A DNA stretch of 64,000 bases from Achromobacter xylosoxidans (GTDB lineage: Bacteria > Pseudomonadota > Gammaproteobacteria > Burkholderiales > Burkholderiaceae_B): positions 6,634,001 through 6,698,000 of the forward strand of contig NZ_LN831029.1 of NCBI RefSeq assembly GCF_001457475.1, written 5' to 3'. Positions 9,639 to 19,297 of this stretch are shown here, in pieces (position 1 is the stretch's first letter; each line of letters starts with the position of its first letter). Under the pieces are notes generated by a model. That model did not search any database. It was not told where the DNA came from and saw only the letters and a program-made list of their open reading frames with translations. The position numbers and the translations under genes were made by a program.

Positions 9639-10495
9639 GCCGGTTTCGTCAACACGACGTTATAGCGATAGCCGTAGAAAGGATGGCGAAGATGCACTTC
9701 TTCAATGACGCAATCCACACCCAGCTCCTTGGCGAAGGACTCGAAATCCTGTTTCGCGAAATAGAAACAGGTAATACCGCCTTGGTCGCTCGGAACAGAC
9801 GCAGGAGCCGGGGCTGGTTCCGAAGAAGCCACCGTCTTGGGTCCGCCTCCGAAAATTGCGCACACCTTCGTCCATAATGTCGGAACGGCAGGCTTCGCAG
9901 CGGAGGAAACAGGCGTCACAGCTGGCTCGGTCGCCGGAGCTTGTTGGGCAAGCTCAGCTTGAAATCGTGCAACGGCGTCGAGAAACGCATCGACATTGCT
10001 GGCATCGGGAATGGAGCCCAACAGAACCTTGCCGCCGGGGCGCACCACTCTGACCATATCTTGGACCAGGCCTTTCACGCTGTCGAACGTCGGAAAGTTG
10101 GTCAGGACGTCATAACAGTACACACTGTCGAACGCCCCACTATCGAAAGGCAATGCACCGCCATCGCCCACCCGGAAGGTCGCGTTGGGCAGATTCAAGC
10201 TGCTAGCGCATTCGATTGCACCTTCCGCTACATCGACACCAACATATTGGCCGATCTTGGGCGCGACGCCGCAGGCAATGAAACCCGCGGCACAACCGAC
10301 CTCCAGCACCCGCGAGGACGCGTTGGCGCCGATAGTGCGCACAATACTGTCCATCATGTCGTCGTAGCGCGACTGATCGGCCCACACGCGGGGATCCCGC
10401 CCGCTCACGTAGCAAAGATCGTGCAGGGCCGGCCGCTCACCCACGACCTTGGCGCGGTGGGAAAAAAACTGCCGAGCCTCATCCTTCCAGTTCAT
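9635..10495 (-). CDS. Class I SAM-dependent methyltransferase
   Basis: A 286-residue protein with the Rossmann SAM site [10 protein letters not shown] (near residue 63), acidic motif [10 protein letters not shown] and motif [14 protein letters not shown]. An Ala/Pro-rich insertion (about residues 185-235) splits the domain before the C-terminal strand. It sits directly after the Wzt-like ATPase. In ABC-exported O-antigens such as E. coli O8/O9, a methyltransferase caps the non-reducing end and the Wzt C-terminal domain recognises the cap; a terminator role here is attractive but inferred. ATGA overlaps link it to wzt and to the GNAT gene. Confidence 0.75.
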   Translation of the reverse strand: MNWKDEARQFFSHRAKVVGERPALHDLCYVSGRDPRVWADQSRYDDMMDSIVRTIGANASSRVLEVGCAAGFIACGVAPKIGQYVGVDVAEGAIECASSLNLPNATFRVGDGGALPFDSGAFDSVYCYDVLTNFPTFDSVKGLVQDMVRVVRPGGKVLLGSIPDASNVDAFLDAVARFQAELAQQAPATEPAVTPVSSAAKPAVPTLWTKVCAIFGGGPKTVASSEPAPAPASVPSDQGGITCFYFAKQDFESFAKELGVDCVIEEVHLRHPFYGYRYNVVLTKPA

Positions 10496-11826
10496 TTCGT
10501 ATCCCTATCATCTATCCCGGCATGCACATTGAGTGCCGATCCACCGCCTGTATCCGTGTCTTCGACGTATGTAAACGTCGCATGAACCGTCGGTTCATAC
10601 AGAAAACTCTGATTCCAAAGCACCTTGCGCTTGACAGAAAAAATCGCAGCCTTCTCGACATAATGCAATACATCGGTCTTGTTCTTGGGGATCATGTAGA
10701 ACCGCAAGCCGACACTGAGGTAATAGCGCCCGAGGCCAAGATCCAGGCTCTCGATACGGTAATGCACGGTTCCCCGCCCCCTCAAGGGCTGACCGTTATT
10801 GATGAATACCTTGAAATCGGCGGCGTCATAACCCGACACGGCCTGAGTGGTCTCGCCGTCGATGCGGAAATTGCAATAGACCTGCGGGTGATCCGTCCTG
10901 CCCTCCCAATCGATCGCTAGCGTGAGCGGATTGCCGGCGGTGAATACCGTTGCTTCTTCACCTGCCGCATTCAGCAAGCGCACGCCCGTAATGCGGACAT
11001 CCTGGCCGGCAAGCTCGTACTTGCCATTCGCTTCCACGGTTTCTTTCACGCGGTCGAACGCCGCCGACGATTCACGGCGGTTGCGCTCGTCCACCACTTC
11101 CCACACGCTTTGGGAATAAGCTTTGCAGACCGGCTCGGCTGGCCCGTCGATGCGTACCCTGCCACCATCGATCCAGATCGCGCGGTCGCACAATTCCATG
11201 ACCGTCGCTTCGGAGTGGCTGACGAACAGCACCGTGGACCCGCTGGCGCAAATCTCGCGCATGCGCCGCATGCATTTGTGCACGAAGCTGGCGTCGCCGG
11301 CGGCAAGGGCCTCGTCCACGATAAGCAGATCCGGGTCAACGCAGATCGCCGTCGAAAACGTCAACCGCGCCTGCATACCGCTCGAATAAGTGTGAAACGG
11401 CTGGTCGATCACGTCGCCCAACTCGCTGAAATCGATGACCCAATCCATTTTGGCCTGGATCTCCTGCAGCGTCATTCCCATGCACATCGCGCCCATGATG
11501 ACGTTCTCACGGCCCGAATACTGCGGATTGAAGCCGGTGCCCAGTTCAAGAATGGCGGACACCTTGCCATTGATGTGTACCTCGCCTCCGGTATGCTCGA
11601 GCGTCCCGGTCAAGATCTTCAACAACGTGCTTTTGCCCGCGCCATTCGATCCGATGATGCCAAGGACTTCGCCGCGCGCCACATCGAACGACACATCGCG
11701 CAACGCCCATTTCTCGGCATGACGCGGCTTGCCGGTAAGCATCTCACGCACCATGTTCGCCGGACTGCTGTAGATCCGGTAGCACTTGGACAGGTTGCGG
11801 ACGCTGATGGCGATATCGGTGCTCAT
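10492..11826 (-). CDS. wzt: Polysaccharide ABC exporter ATP-binding protein with C-terminal glycan-recognition domain
   Basis: A 444-residue ATPase of a Wzm/Wzt exporter that moves undecaprenol-linked glycan across the inner membrane. Visible are Walker A (GSNGAGKST), the signature YSSGMQARL and Walker B ([13 protein letters not shown]) in the first 240 residues. The last 180 or so residues form an extra beta-rich domain, as in Wzt proteins that bind the modified non-reducing end of the chain. ATG 11826 is fixed by the ATGA overlap with the permease stop; the longer open frame upstream lies inside wzm. Confidence 0.9.
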   Translation of the reverse strand: MSTDIAISVRNLSKCYRIYSSPANMVREMLTGKPRHAEKWALRDVSFDVARGEVLGIIGSNGAGKSTLLKILTGTLEHTGGEVHINGKVSAILELGTGFNPQYSGRENVIMGAMCMGMTLQEIQAKMDWVIDFSELGDVIDQPFHTYSSGMQARLTFSTAICVDPDLLIVDEALAAGDASFVHKCMRRMREICASGSTVLFVSHSEATVMELCDRAIWIDGGRVRIDGPAEPVCKAYSQSVWEVVDERNRRESSAAFDRVKETVEANGKYELAGQDVRITGVRLLNAAGEEATVFTAGNPLTLAIDWEGRTDHPQVYCNFRIDGETTQAVSGYDAADFKVFINNGQPLRGRGTVHYRIESLDLGLGRYYLSVGLRFYMIPKNKTDVLHYVEKAAIFSVKRKVLWNQSFLYEPTVHATFTYVEDTDTGGGSALNVHAGIDDRDTK

Positions 11827-12662
11827 AGCGCATCTCCGAAAAAGCCCTTGAAGCGAGCGAACAACCGGCTGCCCATGGCCAACGACACAATGGCGAATAC
11901 GAACGTGACCGCCCAGGCCAGCGGATGGGCTATTCGACCGAAATACAGCACGTCCTGGTAGCACCAGATCAAGTAGCTGAACGGATTGGCGTAAATAACC
12001 GGTTTGAATACCGACGGCACCCAATCCGGAAGAAACACGACGGGAACGAGAAAGATACCGACCAGTGAAAAGACCTGCACGAACTCTTTCATGTCCCGCA
12101 CGATCACCGAAACTGCGGACAGCACGAAAGCGATGCCGAGCATCAGCGCCAGATGCATGAACAGCAATGGCAGCAACAGCAGATAGGTCCAGAACAGGCT
12201 GCCGTGCGTGGCCAGCACATAGATGATCAGCACCCCAAGCGAGATGGCCTGCGGCACCATGGCAGCGATTACCGCACGCGCCGGCAGGACTTCGATGGGG
12301 AAAATGGTCTGTTTGACCAGATTCGCATTCGAGATGATCGCCGACGCCGATTTCGCCATGGCGAGCTGGATGGCGAGCCAGGGGACCATGCCGCTGAGAA
12401 TGTATGCGGAATAATCCAGCGGCATTTCATGCGACTGGTTGACGCGCGCCTTCATGACGACGCCGAACAGGAACATGTAGACGCCCATCATGAACAGCGG
12501 ATGGAGGAACGTCCAGACTCCGCCCAGCACATGGCCTGCATGAGGGTCCAGAATATCCCGCTTCACCATCTCGATCAACAGGTGGCGTTGTTTGACATAC
12601 AGCGCCACGATCCGCCGCACCGCCTTGTAATTGGCGACCGGATTCAGTGCGGTAAGCAGCAT
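11823..12662 (-). CDS. wzm: Polysaccharide ABC exporter permease
   Basis: A 279-residue ABC-2 type membrane protein with an amphipathic N-terminus ([18 protein letters not shown], a typical ABC-2 pre-helix) and about six hydrophobic segments. Together with the downstream ATPase it forms the O-antigen or capsule exporter, which means the glycan is completed in the cytoplasm rather than by Wzy polymerase. It overlaps wzt by ATGA and starts 2 bases after the asnB-like gene. Confidence 0.9.
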   Translation of the reverse strand: MLLTALNPVANYKAVRRIVALYVKQRHLLIEMVKRDILDPHAGHVLGGVWTFLHPLFMMGVYMFLFGVVMKARVNQSHEMPLDYSAYILSGMVPWLAIQLAMAKSASAIISNANLVKQTIFPIEVLPARAVIAAMVPQAISLGVLIIYVLATHGSLFWTYLLLLPLLFMHLALMLGIAFVLSAVSVIVRDMKEFVQVFSLVGIFLVPVVFLPDWVPSVFKPVIYANPFSYLIWCYQDVLYFGRIAHPLAWAVTFVFAIVSLAMGSRLFARFKGFFGDAL

Positions 12663-12664
12663 TG

Positions 12665-14542
12665 CTATTTGCCCAGATAAGCTTGACAGAAACTCTCGAC
12701 GTTCAACAACGACCAGATCAACAAACGGCGATTTTGCTCACCGTTCAAATGCTGATCCACCAGCTTCTGCACCGTGCCACGATCGAGAAAATCATAAATA
12801 CGCGCATTGCTGGAAAAGAGCTGTCGACGCACATAGTCCATGCTCTCGCCCTTGAACCAGCTGGCGTCCGGCGCTGAAAAACCCTGCTTCTCGCGTTCGA
12901 CGATATCCTGTGGCACGTGCCGGGCCATCATCTTGCGCAGTAGCAGTTTGCCATCGCGCGTTTTCTGAAAGTAGCGCGCGGTTTTGCTGCCCGGCTCGTT
13001 TTCGTTGAGCTGCACCACATCTTCCAGATGTCCCAGCTTCAGGCGGGTCGGCAACTTCATGGCAAAGTCGACCAGGTCGTTATCAAGGAACGGCACGCGC
13101 GATTCCAGGCCGTGCGCCATGGAGAGCTTGTCCTCGACCACCAGCAGACCGTGCAGGAAAGTCTTGGCCTCCATATACAGCGAGTGGTTGACGTAGTCTT
13201 CCGGTCGGGTCAGCGTACTGGCATGCGAGGCAAACACGTCACGGAAAATATCCCGCGTCCAGACCTGCTTGACATCCCCCCAGACCGGGGCAAACACTTC
13301 GCGAATCTGCGTGTTCGGAATCAGGCGCTGCCAATAGGCGTAGTATTTGTCGATGTAATGCTCGAAATCATCGTTGACCACTGCGCGGTAATAACGCCAC
13401 GGATAGCCGCCGAAAATCTCATCACCCCCTGTGCCAGCCAGCACGACCTTGTTGAACTTGCTGGCCAGCTTGGCCGCGTAATAATTGGGATAGCTTTGGC
13501 CGACCCGGGGTTCTTCGAGATGCCAAGCCATGGCCGGCATGATGCGTTCCATGTCCCCCGCCTTGAGCACCATTTCATAATGCTCGGTCTTGAACAGGTA
13601 GGACATGCGTTCCGCGGCCTGCCGTTCGTCGAAGTTCAATTCGACGCCTGAGGCCGAAGTCATGTCGAAGCCGCAGGTGAACGTCCGCATATACGGCACC
13701 TGTTTTGCGGCCAACGCGGTAATCGAGCCCGAATCCATGCCGCCCGACAGATAGGCGCCCACATCGACATCCGAGACCAACTGGCGCTTGACTGCCCGTT
13801 GAAAGAGGAAGTCCAGTTCCTCCATGTACTCGGCATCCGACTTGGGATTCTCCGGCTCCTGGAAGCAGTAGTCCCAGTAACGTTCGATCGCCCCGACACC
13901 CTTGACGGCATCGACTTCCACCGAGCAACCCGCCGGCAGGATCGATACGCCTTCAAACAGTGTCTGGTCGGTGAAGAAATTCTGAAAGGTGAAGTACTCC
14001 AGCAAGCCAGGCAGGTTCATTTTCGCGCGCAACGCTGGATGCGCAAGAATGGCCTTGGCTTCGGAGCCGAACAGAAACGACTGTTCGGCCTTGGAGTAAT
14101 ACAACGGCTTGATGCCGTAGCGATCGCGCGCCAGGAGCATGCGGCGTTCACGCCCATCCCAGAGGGCGAATGCGAACATGCCGTTGAAGCGCGTCAGCGC
14201 GGCCTTGCCCCATGCCGCCAGGGCATAGAGCACGACCTCGGTATCGCTGGTGGAGCCGAAGCGATACCCCTTCGCCTCGAGCTCCTCACGCAGCTCTCGA
14301 TAGTTGTACAGCTCACCGTTATAAGTGAGCGAATAGCGGCCATCTCCCGAGCGCATGGGCTGATGTCCACTCGGCGACAAATCGATGATCGCCAATCGCC
14401 GGTGTCCCAATCCAACGGGGCCCTCGGTCCAACAACCCTCGCCATCCGGACCTCTGTGCGCAATGGCATCGGTCATCCGCTTGACGAGTTCCGGTGCCGC
14501 GGGGGCGCCGTCAAGATTCAAAAACCCGGCGATTCCACACAC
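12665..14542 (-). CDS. Glutamine-dependent asparagine-synthetase-type amidotransferase
   Basis: A 625-residue protein with the class II glutaminase domain starting at catalytic Cys2 (MCGIAGFLN) and a C-terminal synthetase domain with the PP-loop AYLSGGMDSGS (near residue 260). It uses glutamine and ATP to amidate a carboxylate. Inside a glycan operon such proteins usually convert uronic acids to uronamides (as with WbpS and the Bordetella Wbm-type amidotransferases), so a sugar substrate is more likely than free aspartate. Family is certain, substrate inferred. It starts 2 bases after the epimerase stop. Confidence 0.85.
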   Translation of the reverse strand: MCGIAGFLNLDGAPAAPELVKRMTDAIAHRGPDGEGCWTEGPVGLGHRRLAIIDLSPSGHQPMRSGDGRYSLTYNGELYNYRELREELEAKGYRFGSTSDTEVVLYALAAWGKAALTRFNGMFAFALWDGRERRMLLARDRYGIKPLYYSKAEQSFLFGSEAKAILAHPALRAKMNLPGLLEYFTFQNFFTDQTLFEGVSILPAGCSVEVDAVKGVGAIERYWDYCFQEPENPKSDAEYMEELDFLFQRAVKRQLVSDVDVGAYLSGGMDSGSITALAAKQVPYMRTFTCGFDMTSASGVELNFDERQAAERMSYLFKTEHYEMVLKAGDMERIMPAMAWHLEEPRVGQSYPNYYAAKLASKFNKVVLAGTGGDEIFGGYPWRYYRAVVNDDFEHYIDKYYAYWQRLIPNTQIREVFAPVWGDVKQVWTRDIFRDVFASHASTLTRPEDYVNHSLYMEAKTFLHGLLVVEDKLSMAHGLESRVPFLDNDLVDFAMKLPTRLKLGHLEDVVQLNENEPGSKTARYFQKTRDGKLLLRKMMARHVPQDIVEREKQGFSAPDASWFKGESMDYVRRQLFSSNARIYDFLDRGTVQKLVDQHLNGEQNRRLLIWSLLNVESFCQAYLGK

Positions 14543-14544
14543 GA

Positions 14545-15522
14545 TTAAGCTTCGCCCCCGTGCTTTTGACGCCAGTCGATCAGCGATTGCAGGCCTTCAC
14601 GCAGTTCGAACTTGTACTTGAAGCCCAAATCCTGCTCGGCCTTCTTCGGGCAGCCGATGCGGTTCTGCACCATGCGACGCGCATCGTCGGCGCTGTAGGG
14701 ACGGTATTCCACCTTCAGGTCGGACTGCTTCATGTCCAGAATCGTGTCGCACAATTCCTTGATGCTGGTCTGGACGCCGGTGCCGACGTTGTAGAACTCA
14801 TCGGTTGCTTCCGACTCCAGTGCCAGGACGTTGCAGCGGGCCACGTCTTCCACCGAGATGAAGTCATACGCCTGCGTGCCGTCGCCGTTGATCACGGGCG
14901 CTTCGTTGGCGTCGATCTTGTTGAGCATGATGGGAATCACGCCCGTGTACGCGGCGGTCTGGTCCTGGTGCGGGCCGTACACGTTCATGTAGCGCAAGCC
15001 AACGTAGCTCAGGCCATAGCGGTCGTGGAACGCGTGGCACATGGCTTCACCGGCAATCTTGCTGGCCCCGTAGAAGTTGCGGTTGTTGAAAGGATGAGCC
15101 TCGGTCATCGGCACCTCGACGGCGTCGCCGTACACCGAAGCCGACGACGAGTAGACCAGGCGCTTGATGTTGTTGCGAACACAAGCTTCCAGCACGTTGA
15201 AGGTGCCTTCGATGTTCACGTGGAACGCGGTGCGCGGGAAGTCCTTGCAGTGCAGCAACCACATCGCGGCCAGGTGAACCACGCCGTCCATGCCATACAT
15301 GGCGTCGTTGAGCAGGTCGATATCCCGAATGTCGCCGCCGTTGGGGTACATGCGGCAACGGGGGTCCTTGAGATACTCAGCAATATTGCTGTGTTTCCCG
15401 CGTGCGAAGTTGTCGTAAATGACGACTTCAGCCACATTGTGCTTAAGGAGTTCAGCGACGACAAAACTGCCAATAAAACCGGCACCGCCGATGACGAGAA
15501 TCTTAGAACCAGCAAGCTTCAT
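14545..15522 (-). CDS. NAD-dependent nucleotide-sugar epimerase/dehydratase (extended SDR), first gene of the operon
   Basis: A 325-residue extended short-chain dehydrogenase with the NAD site GGAGFIGS (residues 12-19), a catalytic SSSASVYG serine region and YGASK giving the Tyr151/Lys155 pair. It is similar in layout to UDP-glucose or UDP-GlcNAc 4-epimerases; it supplies a nucleotide sugar for the polymer, exact isomer unknown. ATG 15522 follows AAGGG at good spacing; the longer frame to 15672 reaches into the intergenic region. As the promoter-proximal gene it marks the 5' end of the polysaccharide operon. Confidence 0.85.
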   Translation of the reverse strand: MKLAGSKILVIGGAGFIGSFVVAELLKHNVAEVVIYDNFARGKHSNIAEYLKDPRCRMYPNGGDIRDIDLLNDAMYGMDGVVHLAAMWLLHCKDFPRTAFHVNIEGTFNVLEACVRNNIKRLVYSSSASVYGDAVEVPMTEAHPFNNRNFYGASKIAGEAMCHAFHDRYGLSYVGLRYMNVYGPHQDQTAAYTGVIPIMLNKIDANEAPVINGDGTQAYDFISVEDVARCNVLALESEATDEFYNVGTGVQTSIKELCDTILDMKQSDLKVEYRPYSADDARRMVQNRIGCPKKAEQDLGFKYKFELREGLQSLIDWRQKHGGEA

Positions 15523-15820
15523 GAGAATGCCCTTTTCTTTCTGAGCGAAAGTCGCATTGTATCCAGATTGACGGTCGTTCCCTAAGAATGGCAACGCCCT
15601 AATTGGCCCCATTTCTCGCCCCCATTCACGCGTGATCAGGACCGGATGCCAGGCGAGATCGCGCCGATGCAATGAACGGGGCCCCCCGTAACCTCAATTA
15701 ATTATCAATATCATTTATTCACAAATTTGCCACGAATCGGGCTTATCGGAATTCAGCAGTAGCCAATCAAAGGGTTTGGAACCACAATAAGGACAAGGAT
15801 TCCGACAAAAGGAGACAACC
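15523..15820. promoter_or_regulatory. Divergent intergenic region at the edge of the polysaccharide locus
   Basis: This 298-base gap separates the minus-strand polysaccharide operon from plus-strand genes and must hold both promoters. It has an AT-rich core at about 15690-15730. A GGAGA site precedes the gene at 15821. I see no JUMPstart/ops element and no RNA gene. Base composition changes here: the AT-richer locus ends and GC-rich core begins. Confidence 0.4.
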
Positions 15821-16390
15821 ATGCGCATTGCAGATGCCCAGTGGATTCCTTCAACCCAGCACCAGACTTGGGATGCGTTGACCGATCCCGCCGTGCTGCA
15901 GCGTTGCATCCCCGGCTGCGTCGAAGTCACCCAGCGCAGTCCCACCGAGTACGCCGTCACGCTGCGGGCCAAGGTCGCCGGCCTGGATACCGACTACGAA
16001 GGCGAGATCCTGCTCTCGGACGTCGATCCGCCCAACAGTTGCACCTTGGTGTTCGAAGGCAAGGGCCGCGCCGCCTGCCTGGCCATCGGCACCGCACAGG
16101 TCAACTTGTCGACCAAAGACGAAGGCACGCGGGTCGCCTACACGGTCGCCGGCATGACAGGCGGCAAACTGGCCGAATGCGGCGAAGGCCTCATCCTGAA
16201 GGCCGGCGAAAAGATCATCGAGAAATTCTTCACCGCCTTCATCGACTACATGGCGGCCCAGCCGCGGCTGGCGCCGCCCCCGCCGCCGCCCGAGCCCGAG
16301 CCGCGCGGCCTGTCGAACTCCCGCTGGTCCTGGGCGCTGGTGGTGCTGGTGATTGCCGTGTTCTGGAGCTATCACGCGTTCTATAAGTAA
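15821..16390 (+). CDS. CoxG-like SRPBCC protein with C-terminal membrane anchor
   Basis: A 189-residue protein: an SRPBCC/CoxG-type lipid- or hydrophobic-ligand-binding domain (residues 1-145, with WDALTDPAVLQRCIPGC as in carbon-monoxide-dehydrogenase subunit G), a proline/glutamate linker (about 150-160) and a single C-terminal hydrophobic helix (about 168-186). CoxG itself helps recruit CO dehydrogenase to the membrane; no cox genes are near, so the partner is unknown. It starts after a clear GGAGA ribosome-binding site. Confidence 0.8.
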   Translation: MRIADAQWIPSTQHQTWDALTDPAVLQRCIPGCVEVTQRSPTEYAVTLRAKVAGLDTDYEGEILLSDVDPPNSCTLVFEGKGRAACLAIGTAQVNLSTKDEGTRVAYTVAGMTGGKLAECGEGLILKAGEKIIEKFFTAFIDYMAAQPRLAPPPPPPEPEPRGLSNSRWSWALVVLVIAVFWSYHAFYK

Positions 16391-16423
16391 AAACCCGGTG
16401 GGGCCGGTGATATCCTTGGCGGC

Positions 16424-17845
16424 ATGACCGCCCCGCCCCCTCCATCGCCCCCGCCAGAGCCCGCCCACTCCCGCCGCGACCTGCTGATGGGCATGGCCGG
16501 GGTGGCCGCCACCGTCGTGCTGGCGGCCTTCGATTCCACCATCATCAGCACCACCCTGCCGCGCGTGGCCGAGGCCCTGAACGGCATGGCCCTGTATGCC
16601 TGGGTGGGTACCGGCTACCTGCTGGCCACCGCAGCATCCATCATGATCTTCGGCCGTCTGGGCGATATGTTCGGCCGCAAGCCCCTGATGCTGGTGTCGG
16701 TGCTGATCATCGCGCTCGGTTCCATCGCCTGTGGCCTGTCGCAAAGCATGGGCCAGCTGATCCTGTTCCGTACCCTGCAAGGGATCGGCGGAGGCATGAT
16801 GATCGCCACGGCCTTCGCGGCCCCGGCGGATCTGTTCCCCGACGCCAAGCAACGGGTGAAATGGATGGCGCTGGTCTCGGCCGCCTTTGCCATGGCCAGC
16901 GGCATCGGCCCGGTACTGGGCGGCGCCGCAACGCAGGCGCTGGGCTGGCGTGCCGCTTTTTTCATTTCCCCGATTGCCGCGGCGGTGGCCTTGTTCCTGC
17001 TGGCCAAGTATTTCCCGCGGATCCGGCCAATCCACACGGGCGAACGGCGCATCGATTGGCTGGGGGCGGTACTGCTGGTCGTCGCGGTGGGCGCGCCCCT
17101 GGCTGCGTTGGAACTGGGCTTTGCAAAGGGGGAGCATGCCCACCCGGCGATGGGCCTGGGACTGGCAGTGGCTGGGATCGCCGCCATCGCCCTGCTGATT
17201 CCCATCGAGCGCCGCGTCGCCTCGCCGATCTTTCCCTTGCGCGTGCTGGCGGGTCGGGAACCGCAGTTGCTGAATCTCGCCGCCATGACGGTCGGCGCCG
17301 TGATGTTCGTGCTGATTTTCTATAGCCCCTTGCTGCTGCAGCAGGTACTGGGCTACACGCCAAGCGAAGCCGGCCTGTTGCTGACGCCGCTGGTGGCGGC
17401 CATCTCGGTGGGCAGCATCATCAACGGCCGGCTGTTCCCCCGCCAGACGGAACCGCAGCGCCTGATGGTGTTCGGTGCCGGCCTGCTGGCGGTGGGGACG
17501 TTGATGGTGCTATTGATCTCCCCCGGCACATCGGCCTGGTGGATCCTGGCGGCGTTCTTCGTCAATGGCTGTGCGCTGGGCTTCCTGTTGCCCAACCTGA
17601 CCTTGTTCATGCAGATGCTCAGCGAACGGCGCGATGTGGGCGTGGCTTCGGCCCTGGTCCAGACCACTCGCGCGATCGGCAGCGCCTTGGGCACGGCCGT
17701 AGTCGGAATCCTGATCTCGCACGGCACGGTACTAAACGGAGTGCGCACAGGTCTGGTGTTGTGTATCGTCCTGTGCCTGACCTGCGCGGTACTCGCGCAT
17801 CGGGTCAAGATGAAAAACCTGGCCACCAATCGGAACCAGGCCTGA
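16424..17845 (+). CDS. MFS drug/H+ antiporter (probably 14-helix DHA2 type)
   Basis: A 473-residue multipass membrane protein. After a Pro-rich N-terminus come AAFDSTIISTTLP (DHA2 motif in helix 1) and GRLGDMFGRK (MFS motif A, loop 2-3), followed by many hydrophobic segments. It probably exports drugs or toxic metabolites by proton antiport; substrate unknown. It starts 33 bases after the CoxG-like gene and is followed 13 bases later by another transporter gene, so the three may be cotranscribed. Confidence 0.82.
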   Translation: MTAPPPPSPPPEPAHSRRDLLMGMAGVAATVVLAAFDSTIISTTLPRVAEALNGMALYAWVGTGYLLATAASIMIFGRLGDMFGRKPLMLVSVLIIALGSIACGLSQSMGQLILFRTLQGIGGGMMIATAFAAPADLFPDAKQRVKWMALVSAAFAMASGIGPVLGGAATQALGWRAAFFISPIAAAVALFLLAKYFPRIRPIHTGERRIDWLGAVLLVVAVGAPLAALELGFAKGEHAHPAMGLGLAVAGIAAIALLIPIERRVASPIFPLRVLAGREPQLLNLAAMTVGAVMFVLIFYSPLLLQQVLGYTPSEAGLLLTPLVAAISVGSIINGRLFPRQTEPQRLMVFGAGLLAVGTLMVLLISPGTSAWWILAAFFVNGCALGFLLPNLTLFMQMLSERRDVGVASALVQTTRAIGSALGTAVVGILISHGTVLNGVRTGLVLCIVLCLTCAVLAHRVKMKNLATNRNQA

Positions 17846-17858
17846 TTCGGGATCGACC

Positions 17859-18746
17859 ATGCGCCGCCGCGATTTGCTGGACCTTCTACTTCTGGCCGCC
17901 GTCTGGGGCGGCTCGTTTCTATTCATGCGCCTGGCCGTGGGGGAATTCGGGCCGGTGGCGTTGATCGAACTGCGCGTCGGCCTGGCGGCCCTGTTCCTGC
18001 TGCCCGCCGCGCTATGGCGCAACAGGTTGCCGACCATCGGCAAGCACTGGAAAGCCATCCTGGTTGTGGGAACGCTGAACGCCGCCCTGCCGTTCCTGCT
18101 GTACGCCTACGCCGCGCAATCGCTGGGCGCCGGATTCCTGTCTGTGGCCAACGCGGTGACGCCGGTCTGGGGCGCCGTGGTCGGCTGGCTCTGGCTCAAG
18201 GACAGGCTGCCCTGGTCGCGATCGCTCGGGCTCATGATCGGCCTGCTGGGAATCGTGGTGCTGGTCTGGGACAAGCTGGACTTCAAATCGGGGGGCACGG
18301 GCCCGGCCGTGCTCGCGGCGGTGTCGGCGCCGGTCTTCTATGGCATCGCGGCCAATTGGACCAAGCGCTTCCTGACCGGGGTCGACGCCCTTTCCAACGC
18401 GACCGGCAGCATGATCGCCGCGGCATTGGTGCTGTTGCCGCTGGCCTTGGCCACCTGGCCGCAGACGCCTGTATCGATGCGGGCCTGGGGCGCCACCATC
18501 CTGCTGGCCGTGGTCTGTACCGGCGCCGCCTACATCATCTTCTTTCGCCTGATCGCCAACGTCGGCCCCACCGGGGCGGTCAGCGTCACGTTCCTGGTGC
18601 CTGTCTTTGGCGTGGTCTGGGGAGCCTGGTTCCTGGATGAAGCCATCACCGTTTCCATCCTGACCGGCGCCGGTATCATCCTGGTGGGCACGGCACTGGC
18701 GCTGGGCTTGGTCGGCGAGAGAAAGCGCCGCGGCCCAGCAAGTTAG
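17859..18746 (+). CDS. EamA/DMT-family transporter
   Basis: A 295-residue protein with about ten hydrophobic segments in two repeats of the EamA fold (WGGSFLFMRLAVGEFGP in the first; YIIFFRLIANVGPTGAVSV in the second), typical of 10-TMS drug/metabolite exporters. Substrate unknown. Its stop overlaps that of convergent rfbC by four bases, leaving no room for a separate terminator. Confidence 0.82.
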   Translation: MRRRDLLDLLLLAAVWGGSFLFMRLAVGEFGPVALIELRVGLAALFLLPAALWRNRLPTIGKHWKAILVVGTLNAALPFLLYAYAAQSLGAGFLSVANAVTPVWGAVVGWLWLKDRLPWSRSLGLMIGLLGIVVLVWDKLDFKSGGTGPAVLAAVSAPVFYGIAANWTKRFLTGVDALSNATGSMIAAALVLLPLALATWPQTPVSMRAWGATILLAVVCTGAAYIIFFRLIANVGPTGAVSVTFLVPVFGVVWGAWFLDEAITVSILTGAGIILVGTALALGLVGERKRRGPAS

Positions 18747-19297
18747 GCAATCCGGACCTGGTCGGCTTCGGCAAGGAGCCGGCCGTTCCGATCGGCGGCC
18801 GACAACAGCGGAGCTTCTTGCCCCAGCGGCCATTCGATTCCCAGCACGGGGTCATTCCAGAGCACGCATTGCTGGTGCATGGGTTGGTAGTAGCTCGTCG
18901 CCTTGTAGGAAACGACGGCGCGCGCGGACAACACCAGAAACCCATGGGCGAAGCCCTCGGGAATCCACATCTGCCGGTGGTTGGCGGCCGAGAGGCGCTG
19001 CGCCACCCATTGTCCGAACGTAGGGGAACCCTGGCGCATGTCCACAGCAACATCGTAGATTTCTCCCTGGGTCACACGCAGTAATTTGCCTTGGGGATCC
19101 ACTGTCTGATAGTGCAGGCCGCGCAGTACGTTGCGATGGGATTCCGATTGGTTGTCCTGCACGAAACGCAACTCCCGTCCCACCGCCGCGTCCAGCACGG
19201 ACTGTCGATAGGTCTCGAGAAAACAGCCGCGCTCGTCGCGATGGACTTCCGGCTCGATCAGCAGGACATCAGGCAAGGCCAGGGGGGTGATGGTCAT
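18743..19297 (-). CDS. rfbC: dTDP-4-dehydrorhamnose 3,5-epimerase
   Basis: A 184-residue cupin-fold epimerase that converts dTDP-4-keto-6-deoxyglucose to dTDP-4-keto-L-rhamnose. Motifs include DERGCFLETYRQS, VRGLHYQ-like RNVLRGLHYQ with the catalytic His, and EGFAHGFLVLS. The start at 19297 shares one base with the rfbA stop (TGATG), fixing the N-terminus; the longer frame upstream runs into rfbA. Third gene of the rfbB-rfbA-rfbC operon, which lacks rfbD. Confidence 0.92.
   Translation of the reverse strand: MTITPLALPDVLLIEPEVHRDERGCFLETYRQSVLDAAVGRELRFVQDNQSESHRNVLRGLHYQTVDPQGKLLRVTQGEIYDVAVDMRQGSPTFGQWVAQRLSAANHRQMWIPEGFAHGFLVLSARAVVSYKATSYYQPMHQQCVLWNDPVLGIEWPLGQEAPLLSAADRNGRLLAEADQVRIA

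Noticed and set aside
15700..15718. Fur-box-like AT-rich 19-mer upstream of the CoxG-like gene
   Set aside because: Only 11 of 19 bases match the Fur consensus by hand count and neither neighbour is iron-related; an AT-rich intergenic stretch explains it.
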